DNA of 64,000 nucleotides. Source: Iris pallida. Lineage: Eukaryota > Streptophyta > Magnoliopsida > Asparagales > Iridaceae. Of the stretch, positions 43,565 to 53,587 are shown one piece after another. The position numbers were made by a program, and so were the translations under genes. Position 1 is the stretch's first letter. Every line of letters starts with the position of its first letter. The DNA is taken from positions 3,401,616 to 3,465,615 of the forward strand of contig JANAVB010004000.1 in assembly GCA_029216955.1 (NCBI GenBank), in the 5' to 3' direction. The notes below the pieces were generated by a model. That model saw nothing but the letters and a program-made list of their open reading frames with translations. It did not search any database and had not been told where the DNA came from.

Positions 43565-43975
43565 GATCTTCTATCTTACCAGTTGGTATAGAAAGTTGGA
43601 TTTATTATTTATCACGTTTTTATGACCTCTGAATAAATATTAAATTTTTTTGTATTTCCTATCTATCATGTCTATTTGACCTCTGCATAGATATTAATCT
43701 ACTTTTCTTTGAGTTCTTACATACTGTCATGTCCATATTACCTCTGATAGTATTGTATACTCTAAAACAGAAAACAAGATTTCATTATCTATCATGTCTA
43801 TATTACCTCTAGATAGATACAAATCATTGAGCATAGAAGACTTGTCATTTCTATTCTCATTTCATCATAAAAGTCTATTACATTTCTTAGACTTTCTTAC
43901 AAATCATCATGGAAATCTATTACATTTTGGATTTTCATTCTATACAACAACGATGACCTAATCGAGATCTATTTC
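43565..43975 (+). repeat. Tat-B hairpin array with conserved core
   Basis: Four units of 33-34 nt (43606-43639, 43660-43693, 43721-43753, 43786-43819) each have 7-nt complementary arms around a core such as CATGTCTATATTACCTCTAG. The arms differ (TATTTAT/ATAAATA, TATCTAT/ATAGATA, ATACTGT/ATAGTAT). Neighbouring hairpins have other loops, for example AAGTCTA/TAGACTT near 43873. The core recurs in Tat-C at 51506-52560. No gene is present here. Confidence 0.8.
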
Positions 43976-45078
43976 TTCTTTGGATCTTCTTTATCGGAAT
44001 CGTTGTTGGTGTCAATTCCTTACTGTCTGAGCCTCAATGGCGACCAGAACAGTAGGAATCAAACTATGGTCTTCTCTCTCGAACGAGAGGAGAATCCCAG
44101 AGTATGGCAGCCCGAAGACGTATTGCTGCCAATACAATTGGTGAAGAAGTGGCGGCCTTTCAGAGGAGATAGGAATGTATCCAGCATTGGGATACAATTC
44201 CTAGTCCTGCCGTGAAAGGAACTCTACTACCCAATTTTTCGGGATAGAGTTGACTCCACTATCCAACTTTCCGTGTATAAAGGCTCTTCCTACCATCTGA
44301 GGAAGACCCTTTTATCCCACGAAAAGTTCTGAGTTGTCTGATTTGCGCATCAAAAGCGCATGAGCTCCCTGATTTTGATGTCAGAAGAATGCTCCTCACA
44401 GCGTCAAAGTCGCCAATACCGGTTCTGGAAAAGTTCTTCAGCCAAGCTTCTGCAGAAAACAACAGCGAAAAATTTTCAACAAAAGTATCATCAGCCACTT
44501 ACTGGTCAATTAAAGACTGATGCTCATGCACCTTATTCAACAAGGCTTTTTACGCCAGTGATTCATGTGCACCTAATCTACGAGGTTTTACGCCAATGTT
44601 TACGTGCAACAAGGCTTTTACGCCAGTGATTCATGTGCACTTAATCTACAAGATTTTATGCCAATGTTTTACGTGCAACAAGGCTTTACACCTGAGGTTT
44701 TTATGCCAGGTTTTACGCCAATGTTTTACGCACAAAGCTCCACATCTGTTAAGGATTTACGCTCGTTTAAAGATCGACATCTTTTTTCGACAAAAAGTTC
44801 AAAAGCAGACGATCGATTTACAAATTGAACTTACCATTAAGTTCAGATGATTCTGCTCTAAGAGTGGTTGAATCAACGTCTGGTGACTGGGCATACAGAG
44901 AGACGGCATTAGAAAGCATCATCATTTGTTGGAGAATTAAATCTTGCAAAGAGCTACCGGGCGTACAGAGGAACAGCATCGGAAAGCATCGCCATTATCA
45001 ATCTCTCGTTGGAGAATGAAATGTTACAAAAAGCTATCTTCGGAAGAATGAGAATGTGTAAAACATTCTTTAACTCAG
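43976..45078. other. Tat-B 3' noncoding region with further TTTACGC repeats
   Basis: Around 44545-44765 TTTACGCC recurs about eight times within imperfect repeats that also contain CAAGGCTTT and GATTCATGTGCAC. Around 44905-45030 an imperfect duplication carries GGAAAGCATC and GTTGGAGAAT. No protein-coding gene is supported. Confidence 0.6.
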
Positions 45079-45089
45079 CTATTTATAAG
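45079..45089 (-). promoter_or_regulatory. Third antisense TATA box candidate in Tat-B
   Basis: The minus strand reads CCTTATAAATAGC. The flank down to the sequence TTTGTAACATTTCATTCT resembles the one around the first antisense gene, but the frame that follows near 45000 stops after a dozen codons. Possibly a decayed duplicate. Confidence 0.4.
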
Positions 45090-45348
45090 GGTTGAAGATA
45101 CAGTTGGCGTGAGTCTATTTCGGGAAAGATCCTACTAAAATGGCGCTCGTGACCACAAGGCAGATGCCACGTGTTGTTTTGTTTCTCTTGGGAATGAACA
45201 ACCATAGATGCAGTTAAAGGAGATATAGAACAATTTTATATACCAACAGATGAGATCAATATTAAGATTTTATTTATAAAAAGGGGAGTAGGCCCCTACA
45301 GATAAGTTGAAGAGTCGCAACACATATACGACACTTCTATATAAAATA

Positions 45349-45615
45349 TTATTTTTTCTCTCCTTCGTTGGGCTGACGAAGGGAGGCGTCTATCTCGTGC
45401 ATGTTGCAGATCCCGAAACGATGCATCAGATTAAAAAATGCTTCAGCATCACCTGATCCTTCATACGCAGTTGGGGGACCACCATTTATACGTCCAAAGA
45501 CTGCTGGAGTCAGTCCAAAGCACTCTATAAAGTTGCGTGCCCACTCAACCTCTATCTCTATATCAACCCTTGAGCTCGGAGCCTCTTCCTTGTTAATCTC
45601 TTTCTTTGGTGCCAT
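45349..45615 (-). CDS. Antisense small gene 2 of Tat-B (unknown function)
   Basis: An 88-codon frame beginning MAPKKEINKEEAPSS, with GTATATAAGG about 40 bp upstream of the ATG. The N-terminus is Lys/Glu-rich. The rest (EVEWARNFIECFGLTPAVFG, DAEAFFNLMHRFGI) could form helices. It lies between pol and the 3' LTR, is transcribed toward pol, and ends in a Lys-rich tail. No known domain is recognised. The intact frame, despite heavy decay of gag-pol in the same element, is suggestive but short enough to be chance. Confidence 0.55.
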   Translation of the reverse strand: MAPKKEINKEEAPSSRVDIEIEVEWARNFIECFGLTPAVFGRINGGPPTAYEGSGDAEAFFNLMHRFGICNMHEIDASLRQPNEGEKK

Positions 45616-45653
45616 GATAGTATAAGGATGAAAAGCAAGAATGAAGAATTTCT

Positions 45654-45664
45654 CCTTATATACA
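45654..45664 (-). promoter_or_regulatory. TATA box for antisense gene 2
   Basis: The minus strand reads GTATATAAGG, about 40 bp upstream of the ATG at 45615. Confidence 0.6.
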
Positions 45665-45878
45665 CAACCAAATCAACTCTTCATATTCCTTATGGGAAAC
45701 TGATCATTATTAATACAAACTCGGGAAGATGAAGAAGCATTCGAAACTTTTGAGAGGAAATTCATTATGACGGTTAAGTATTGACCGACACCATTTCCCG
45801 AATTTTACGCTGACTGGTCAAATCTCGACTTTTACGCTTCTGTTCAAAGTGTTTCAAATTTTGAAGATACTTGAAAAC

Positions 45879-45892
45879 TTTGAAGGGGGTCT
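45879..45892 (+). other. Tat-B polypurine tract
   Basis: TTGAAGGGGGTCT directly before the 3' LTR; Tat-C has the matching TTGAAGGAGGTCT. Confidence 0.8.
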
Positions 45893-46987
45893 TGTAGGAG
45901 CGTAAAAAGTGCTCCATGGAATGAGTCAAAGAGATAGAAGCATTCCACTCAACATGATCTATTGTTACAGGCTAATCGCTTTACGCCAGAGTCAAGCCAA
46001 TGGTTTTACGCCAGGGTCAAGCCAATGGTTTTACGCCTAAGACAGACTAACCACTTTACGCTAGACAAAGCTGTCAAGTCTTGCATTTAATGCAAAGCCT
46101 GACATGAAGATTTAATGATGGCATATATCACAGAATTCGAAGGGATTTGTTTTACACAGAGACCAATGTTGTCGTTTAGTATGTGGACTGAGCTATTTTA
46201 CGCTCATAGTATGGCTTCTTTTACGCATGGAGACTGTATGAGTTTTTACGCTCAAAAGTTGACGTGTGCATAAAGTTTATTTGGGCTACTTTACGCTCAA
46301 GGTTGTTTAACAACCACTTTACGCGGGAAGTCCACGTCAGGGCTATTTTACGCCTAGTCTACTACTTTACGCTCAGAGTATTTTGGATTATTTTTACGAC
46401 CTATTCTTCTTCACCAATTTGGAACGTGGTTTGCCTACATGGCTTTTATGCCATACATCTCGAAGAACGTGTGTACGTGCATCCTATTCTTATTGAAATG
46501 ATTGTACACGTGTTAATGTATGCAGAGGGTGACTTCGGTCATGGGTGGCAGTTATTAGCGTAAAGAAGGAACTTTTGCTGAGCTTTTACGTACAAGAAGC
46601 CAAGTCTATAAATAGACTGATTTTTCTCATATAAAACACATAGAGAGAGAGAGGAGAGAATACATAGAGATTAGAGCTCAGAGACTTTGATTTTTTGGAG
46701 CATTCTTCTTCAACTTTTCTTCCAGAATAGAGTGCAGCAAAGCAGGAAAGCATTCGGCCTCGCCATCAGTGCCCAAGTGCGACGATACCTTTCTGGTGAC
46801 TTAGTTCTTCCAACTGTTCATCTTCTAGCAGTGATCTTCATCATCATCGTATGGTCCAAGGAACAAAGTGATCATTTATAGATCAGACTTTCATAGCAAT
46901 ACTTCCCAGAATTAAATTTGTACTTCTTGTACTTTTTCTCGTTTTATTTTCAAAATCCGATTTCCAGGCATTTTGTTAAGTGAAACA
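45893..46987 (+). repeat. Tat-B 3' LTR
   Basis: Nearly the same as 32856-33949, with the TTTACGC copies conserved. It ends GTGAAACA and is followed by the CTTCT duplication. Confidence 0.95.
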
Positions 46988-49477
46988 CTTCTTTTCCTTT
47001 ACCCCCACGAACAGGGATAGTCTGAGGATGCTTGCCTTTGTCTTCAGATTTGGGTGTCTTCAGCTCCAGTAGTTTCAAGTTAGGAACATCATTTTTAAAA
47101 GCATCAGCGGCCCTAATAAAAGCGGGCCATGTATCATACTTATGTATACCTAGACAAAACTTTACTGTTGGAAGGAAGTTATGTCGACAAGTATCCATAA
47201 GTTCTGAGTCTGGTATGCCGAAGGGCATCTTCAGTGCTAGTCGTCTGAAGCATTCGATGAAGGCAATGACAGATTCAGTCTTCCTTTGCTTGGTCTCGAT
47301 GAGAGTGGGCATACTAATATGCATGCCACTCTCGTAAAACCTGTTGAGGAACAACCTCTCCAAGTCTTTGAATGAATTGATACACCCGTCGGGCAGACTA
47401 CAGAACCATTCGAAGGCTACCCCCTACAAGGTGCTAGTAAACAGCTTCGACAGGAACGGATCATCTCGGGACAAGTACAGAGTCTGCGTGTTGAAGTACG
47501 TCATATGCTGACGAGGAGAAGTCAAACCGTCAAATGAGTTCAGCGTCAGCGGCTTGTAGTTAGGAAGGCAAGTAGCGTTCTCCCACTCAGGGGATGCAGT
47601 TAAGATATCCCCATCTTCTGTAGCTCGTTTTTGTGTGAGATGGTGTCGAGGCGAGCAACCAGGGAATAATTGTATCCTGTTGATTGAGCAGGTATTGGGA
47701 AACAACTGTTGAGCGGTTGTCAGATGTTGTTGGTGAAGGACCACCCCTAGTATTTATAAGATTTGGAGGAGGCGCAACAGAATAATACTCCTTTTATAGG
47801 GAAGGAGGGTTATTGCTGTGAGAAGGACTAGCATGGGCTGAGGCATTTTGTTGAGGTGGAGGAACAGCTCCAGCAGCTTGAACTGCCATGATACTAGTAA
47901 GCATATCAGTGATCTTGGCGAATACTATTTCGAGACCCTCTAGCCGTTTACTAGTCTGATCACTGGCTTCTTCAGGTCTTTCTCCGTCCGTCATATATGT
48001 AGATAGCATGCGAGGATAAACCGAAGAAACAGTACAATTGGTGTTGATACTGTCTGTCTCCGAGTGGATAAGTCCTTCATCTTCAGGTAAAGGAGGTAGA
48101 TAGCCGCCATCGGATTGAGAGGGGTCATCGTCCTCTGGAAGGCTACCCCCAGTATGGGGGTCATTTGCTTCAGATTCTGAGGGAATGCTTACCCCGGCTT
48201 GGGAATCTTCGTCGTCCATATGAAATCTTGCCTTTGATCGAGTGCCCATATAGACTCCTTCAGATATGACAGCCCGTTGGCCATCTGTTGGTTGACTTTG
48301 TCTTCTCCTTCTCGTAGAACTAGGAGAGAAGAATGGGTTGGTGGTCTACCGTCTTTGATTGGGGCTTCCGTAAGGAGGACCCCATGAAGCCATGTTGGAT
48401 GAAACACATAGTAGCTTCTCATAGTCAGAGAAGTGCAGTCGTCGAAACACGGACTTTCTCTGAGGCACTCTTGTTACTTTGGAGTAACAACAGTTGATAA
48501 CAATATTAGCCCACGAAAGTGCACTATGAATTGTTATGTTATCCCTCGCTTTACGCTTATGATTTATCATGTCGCGCAAGTCAGCGCAGGGAGTTTTGTC
48601 TTACAACCCATGTTGCATACATCGTCGAGCTTTACATGCGGGTTCGTAAGGAGAGTAGGCGCATCCAGACTTAGTTCATGTGCAGGGCAACCCCCACACC
48701 TAAGTTCTGTGATGTCCTTAAAGACAGCCCCATGCTATACGCGTTGGGACCTATCTTTTTACTGTGGGCACATAAGCCTTGGAGACTGGGCTTGGGCGCA
48801 TGCTTCTTGACAGCATGTTTGAGTCTCCTTGATGTGGGCGCATAGCATGGATCCAGAGAGCCTGGGCGCATAGCCTTGGGCGCATGACTCTGAGTGCCCA
48901 GCCTGTTGAAGACAAAAGTATTTTGGTTGGGGCTATGCTCCCAAACACTCCTTTGGGCGCATGGCTTTGGGCACATGCTTGGTGTAGCAGCGCTGTTTTC
49001 TTCCAGTTCCACCTCCTTCGTTCGTGAGCCTCGCCGGGTCTGGCTAGAGTACCGTACAACTCGATCTTTGGCATCGTAGTGTTTTTCTCTGCCAAGTCTC
49101 GAGTGTTGAACACTCTGTTGTTGGTTGTGGAGGGAAGAAGTCACTGGGCTAGTAGAGCCCGGAACGGTATGAGCCTTCTCCATTTGGAGAACTTCTGTGG
49201 CAGAGTCCTGTGCCCAGGTGACAGAGTCCTCCAGCTGCATATCCGCTATGGCACTAGCAGGATATGCGCAGCGAGCCTTCGGAAGCCAAGTCTTATGAGA
49301 CTTGTTTGGCTTTGCTAATTTTGAGGGAGTAGAGTCGTCCCTCGAGAGCATCTCTTCGAACGCCTACTGATCAAATTTTACGATCAGCATCTTCTGAGTA
49401 CTTTCTACTTTCTCGGTATCAGATTGTGTCACCACATTCTCGTCAGAGAAAAAGGTAGTACCCAGCGGAGTCGCCAT
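46988..49477 (-). pseudogene. Tat-A gag (5' side of the Tat-B insertion)
   Basis: The frame starts at the primer site (MATPLGTTFFSDENVV, 49477) and meets a TAG in FDQ*AFEEML near 49366. It continues with a basic, low-complexity segment holding CGCATG motif copies (48780-48975). A DLRDMINHKRKARD block, with VINCCYSK and a RKSVFRRL segment, follows near 48570. Next come an acidic GTRSKARFHMDDEDSQAG segment (from 48249), a helical KRLEGLEIVFAKITDML stretch, and the gag core ERLFLNRFYESG, SMPTLIETKQRK, RRLALKMPFGIPDSELMD. The core is cut at 46988 by Tat-B. Several frame changes separate these blocks. Confidence 0.82.
49461..49477 (-). other. Tat-A primer-binding site overlapping the gag start
   Basis: On the minus strand ATGGCGACTCCGCTGGG follows the LTR end after three or four bases. 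From base two it equals the complement of the tRNA-Arg(ACG) 3' end with about one mismatch. Confidence 0.85.
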
Positions 49478-49480
49478 TTT

Positions 49481-49848
49481 TGTGGACACACACAAAAAAG
49501 AAGAAAAAAATGTTGTCTTTTTTTTATTGGCGCAAGACACCACAAATCGAGTACGCCTGAGAGATCCTGCACTGAGGATCCTCGAGTACAAAAAAAAGAA
49601 TTCTGGGGAATAGGACGATGGAGATCGAGCGGCAGTTGCTCCTTTACTCCATTGATACTCCGATTACAAAAGTGGGAGAAAACCTAAGAAAATTGCTAAC
49701 TCTCGGCTCAATGGAAAGAAGTACAGCAATTTGGCTCTTGAAAATGCTCTCCGTTATGTCCTTTTGAAGAGGGATGAAGCCCCCATTTTATAGTCGTTCT
49801 CGAGCTGGAATGATGTTATGCGCCCTCATGAACAGACACGCTGGTTCT
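49481..49848 (-). repeat. Tat-A 5' LTR, inner part
   Basis: In the sense (minus) direction it ends TGTGTGTCCACA next to the primer site. It contains a TATA box (GACTATAAAATGG, near 49787-49797). It is interrupted by Tat-C; the outer part is at 57224-57572. The total is about 717 bp. Confidence 0.88.
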
Positions 49849-50338
49849 TGTTTGCCATTGATTGTCGGAGAACAGAACAGTTTTATAGGAGGACTGAACT
49901 TTGACTCACAATTACAAACTCGCTTGTACAAAAGAATCCTAGGAACAAAACCTAGAAAAAGCAATCTAAGTACAATTGTTTAATTTGGATTCTGGTGGGT
50001 GACGGTAGAGGCTCGAAAAAGTGCTATCAACTCTGCCTTACTCCTTGGACGATCGAACGCAACCTCGACTCCGGTGAAGAAATGCTCTCTCTCTGCTCGG
50101 ATGTGTGTATATCTCTCTGTGCGTGTGCAAGGGAATAACACCTTGCTATTTATAGGAATTCATGAGTAATGGGGTGTACAGCCACGTGGCTAATTTTGGG
50201 CCACATCCTTGTAACTGTGCCTCGAGAAGTGGGCAGCTGGGGATTGGTTAAGATTGATCATGATCTGTTTGTCGCACTAAATCCGAACTGTTAAGACTTG
50301 GTCAATTTCTGCCACGTGTCTCAACTTCTACTCTGTGG

Positions 50339-50890
50339 CGAGCCACATGAATGATGTATCCTGGCTGAGTCACATGAAGGACTGTCCCATAGCCGAGCCG
50401 CATGAAGGATGTATCCTGGCTGAGCCGCATGAAGGATTATCCCATAGTCGAGCCACATAATGAGTGTCTCATAACTGAGCCGCATGAAGGACGTCTCATG
50501 ACCGAGCCGTATGAAGGACGTCTCATAACCGAGCCGCATGAAGGACGTCTAATAACCGAGCCGCATGAAGGACGTCTCCTGACTGGGCCGCATAAAGAGT
50601 GTCTCATAGGCGATCTTCTTTGGAACTGTGTACTGTACCGGATATCATGATGATTTTTTCGTCTTTTTAGGAACATGTCACGTCTCGTCTTTATATCAGA
50701 GCTGTCACTTTTGTGTCAGAGTAATTATGGCCAGCTACATTTTATTGCTTAGGCTGATTTCGAACCGCATAAGGCCCCCCGCTGCTTTTGGGCCGCATGA
50801 AGCTTTCTGGGTTTTGTTGAGCCGCATGAAAAATTCTTATAGGCCGTATGGAGCTTTCTGGGTTTTGAGCCGCATGAGACTCCATGTTGA
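50339..50890 (-). repeat. GAGCCGCATGAAGGA motif array in the Tat-C LTR
   Basis: About fifteen spaced copies of (GA)GCCGCATGA, many followed by AGGA and GTCTCAT at a roughly 30-bp spacing. The matching array in the 5' LTR is at about 56118-56700. The same 8-9-mer recurs in the gag 5' region. Confidence 0.85.
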
Positions 50891-51059
50891 TTTCGAGCCG
50901 CATAGAGAATCTCCTTCTTTCCTTGCGTTTATGAAGGATCACATATCACAAGTCAAGGACATCTCGATCAACCTTTGCACTCGCTTTGTGGGCCCGGGTA
51001 TCCCGAGCACACGAGTGCGTAGGTATCATGTTTGCTCCCTAATGCAGGGCTAGTAAAAG

Positions 51060-51287
51060 TACTTGCCCTCGATCTTTGTTGGGAGACACTTGAGAACCAC
51101 CCTGTCCGTTTGCCGCCGGGGGCTGGACACGGGCGGTTCTGTAAAACTTTCCATCAGAGGCCCGCTTAACAGTTAGCGGGACTCTCTGATGGTTAGAGGT
51201 TGGGACAGCTGACTGAGCTCGACGAGCCCGCACTGTCCTAGACTTCTTCGACTTAGCACCCGAAGGTGCGTAGTAGGAAGAGTCCAA
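51060..51287 (-). CDS. Short exon-like frame in the Tat-C 3' LTR (unknown function)
   Basis: Starts MDSSYYAPSGAKSKKSRTV about 55 bp after a TATAAATAG box. It is basic (SKKSRTVRARRAQ) and ends around SPNKDRG at GGGCAAGTAC, a GC-type splice donor. The same segment, with 85-90 percent similar bases by eye, is found in gag of this element (54720-54935), where the donor is GGGTAAGTAC, and in the other LTR (56889-57086). The LTR therefore seems to have taken up a piece of its own gag. No domain is recognised. Confidence 0.5.
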
Positions 51288-51420
51288 GTTGGAATAAGGG
51301 AAGGAAAGTTGGTGCCCTTTTCAAAGGAGGTAAGGAGGCTCTATTTATAGAATGGAGTGAGCCCTTTCTTCTTCTCCTTTCCGATGTGGGACTAAAAGCA
51401 ATATTTTTCATGCTTCTACA

Positions 51421-52945
51421 AGACCTCCTTCAAAGTTTTTAAATTGCAAATTTGGAATACTTTGAATAAAAAGCATGGAAAGTATAGTTGTTTAGGTGTG
51501 GCAATCCTATCAGAGGTAGCATGAACGTGATAGGTTTGGGTACTTCCGCTGGAGATTTTATGCGGACTTATCATCCTTGGCGTACCTTGGTTTTAGGTAC
51601 GGATAATAAGTTGAGAGAGGGAACCATCATATTTACTTAGAGGTGGTGAGAACATGGTAAATATGGGGTTGAGGGTAATGAGAACGTAGTGGAAGTGGAC
51701 TCAGATGAGGATACATAGAACAACTCAGAGGTAATATGGATGTGGAAGTTCTACGTAACGTGTAATGAATGTCACAGAACAACTGGGTTCCAGAAGCATA
51801 TGATTGTAAAAAAGGGGTACATGTACTAGGGAACCTAATACAACATTTGTGGTCAACAGAGGATATTTGTGGATCTATTATCCTTTTTGTGTACTGGCGG
51901 TACGAGTACGGATAATAAGTGGAGAGAAAACCAACATATTTACTCAGAGATATTGAAGACGTGGTAAATATGGGTCTAAAGTAGAGCCTTCCTACTCAGA
52001 GGTAATGAGGACGTAGTAGGAGTGGGCCTAATGAGGATACACAGAACAACTCAGAGGTGCTATCAACATGGAAGTTCTATGTATTGGGTGGTTTGTTTGT
52101 GATGGACGGAAAAACAACTCTGAGGTAATATGGACGTGGTTGTTTTTTCTATTGGGGAATTTTGTGGACCTATTACCCTTTTTGTGCACTGGTAGTGCAA
52201 GTAATAGATTTGAATGATATTTTGTGGATCTACCACTCATTGGTACACCGATGGTGTGAGTAATAGATTAGGATAATTTTATTAGACTTATTACCCTTTT
52301 TGTGTACTAGCGATGCAAGTACTGATAATAAGTAGAGCGAACCAACATATTTACTCAGAGGTAATGAGGACGTGGTAAATATGGGTCCAAAGTAGAGCCT
52401 CCCTACTCAGAGGTAATGAGGACGTGGTAGGAGTAGGCCAAATGGGGATATACTAAACAACTCAGATGTGTTATCAACGTGGAAGTTCTATGTATTGGGT
52501 GATTTGTTTGTGATGGACGGGAAAACAACTCAGAGGAAATATAGACGTGGTTGTTTTTCCTCGTTGGAGAATTTTGTGGACCTATTACCCTTTTTTGTGC
52601 ACCGATGGTGCGAGTAATAGATTAGGATAAGTTTTGTGGATCTATCACCCTTCTGCGCACTGGTGGTGCGGGTAATAGATTAGGATAAATTTTGTGGACC
52701 TATTACCCTTCTGCGCACTGGTGGTGTGGGTAATAGATTTTGAGGCAAACTCTGGAGGAGAAAAGCATTTAATATGGAGGTTCCTAGTTATGACTAGGAG
52801 ATGAGATGGAGAAGTCAGAGAGTAAGTTCAGTGGTACCTGAGGGTACATAACTCAACAATCTGGAAGATTTGAGGTCAGAGTGTAAGTTCAGTAGTACCA
52901 GAGGGTACATAACTCACAATCTGAGAGATAGTTGGAAGATGTCAT
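51421..52945 (-). repeat. Tat-C 3' noncoding hairpin arrays (two families)
   Basis: Family 1: about eleven units with a 20-nt core like TCAGAGGTAATGAGGACGTG (plus strand) and complementary arms of 6-9 nt. Clear cases are 51628-51665, 51935-51972, 51990-52021, 52110-52147 and 52346-52383. Family 2: about eight units with outer arms like CTATTACC/GGTAATAG and an inner stem such as CGCAC/GTGCG (52580-52740 and elsewhere). Part of the region is a higher-order duplication. A purine tract (TTGAAGGAGGTCT on minus) borders the 3' LTR. No protein-coding gene is supported. Confidence 0.85.
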
Positions 52946-53587
52946 TTATATATAATTTTTCTTGAGGAACTTGTCGTTGTTGTTGTTGGTATTAGGGCGT
53001 TTGCACTTATCCTCTGCATCCGAGATATGTAGCCCCAGTTGGCGAGCCTTCTTCAATTTTGCTTCTGTGCTAGTGGCGCTGATGATAAAGGCCTTCCAGT
53101 CTTTAAATTGATCTTCGCCCATCCAGAGGCTGATTGTAGGGAGCAGCCTCTTTTGGCAAAACTCAATTAAAGAAGAGTCCGGGTTACCAGAGGGCAATTT
53201 TATCGCGGTTTGGCAAAACTGCTCGATGTAATTCCTTGTCAGTTCTTTTTCTCCTTGAACACCGTCCATGAGGTTTGATATTGTCACATCTTGTCCCACC
53301 TCATAGAACCTTTCCAAGAACATATGTTTCAAGCCAGCAAAGGAATGGATGCAGTTATCCGGCAGGTTGTGGTACCAGTCGAACGAGATCCCCTCCAATG
53401 CCCTGATGAATAATCGCGTGAGGATGGCATCGTCATGCGGCAGATGGTCTGTTGTGACCTCGAAGTAGGTCATATACCGTCTCGCAGAGGTCTTTCCGTC
53501 ATATGGATTGATATTGAATGGTTTGTATCGTGGAGGGAAGGGGACATCTCTCCATGCAGTGGGATACGGCTGTCGTATCCTGAGGTC
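52946..53587 (-). CDS. Tat-C gag core (open part of a broken gene)
   Basis: From 53473 the minus strand reads MTYFEVTTDHLPHDD, IRALEGISFDWYHNLPDN, CIHSFAGLKHMFLERFYEVG, NYIEQFCQTAIKLPSGNPDSS and ends in an Asn-rich tail with DKFLKKNYI. This matches the capsid-like core of Tat gag, including the FDWYxxLPDN block. It stops at 52946, and noncoding DNA follows instead of protease. A frame change near 53480 joins it to the upstream part through YKPFNINPYDGKTS-type sequence. Confidence 0.85.
   Translation of the reverse strand, partial: DLRIRQPYPTAWRDVPFPPRYKPFNINPYDGKTSARRYMTYFEVTTDHLPHDDAILTRLFIRALEGISFDWYHNLPDNCIHSFAGLKHMFLERFYEVGQDVTISNLMDGVQGEKELTRNYIEQFCQTAIKLPSGNPDSSLIEFCQKRLLPTISLWMGEDQFKDWKAFIISATSTEAKLKKARQLGLHISDAEDKCKRPNTNNNNDKFLKKNYI

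Larger units (their letters stand above)
32856..46987 (+). mobile_element. Tat-B: near-complete Tat-lineage Ty3/gypsy element
   Basis: LTRs of 1094 bp (32856-33949) and 1095 bp (45893-46987) start TGTAGGAGCG. The 3' copy ends TGAAACA and the 5' copy has decayed to TAAAATA. The target duplication CTTCT is at 32851-32855 and 46988-46992, inside Tat-A gag. The internal order is tRNA-Arg primer site, gag, protease, RT, RNase H, a second RNase H, integrase, then about 3 kb of noncoding DNA with antisense frames and hairpins. The LTRs are alike apart from scattered substitutions. Several stops and frameshifts break gag-pol. Confidence 0.96.
49849..51420 (-). repeat. Tat-C 3' LTR
   Basis: In the sense (minus) direction it starts TGTAGAAGCATG and has TATAAATAG at 51342-51350 with the frame at 51060-51287. 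The GCCGCATGA motif array (about 50339-50890) follows, then a second TATA box (CCTATAAATAGC, 50147-50157), and it ends GGCAAACA at 49849. Confidence 0.93.

Noticed and set aside
43565..43975. CRISPR-like array of regularly spaced repeats.
   Set aside because: The context is a plant retrotransposon; the conserved part is the loop between paired arms, spacing is irregular, and there are no spacers or cas genes.
48671..49351. A 226-codon frame considered as a host gene.
   Set aside because: It continues the Tat-A gag frame after the AFEEML block and is collinear with Tat-C gag.
49481..51420. A single long LTR shared by two tandem Tat elements.
   Set aside because: The GTTCT duplication at 49844 and 57219 shows that Tat-C is a complete insertion inside the Tat-A LTR, so two different LTRs are involved.
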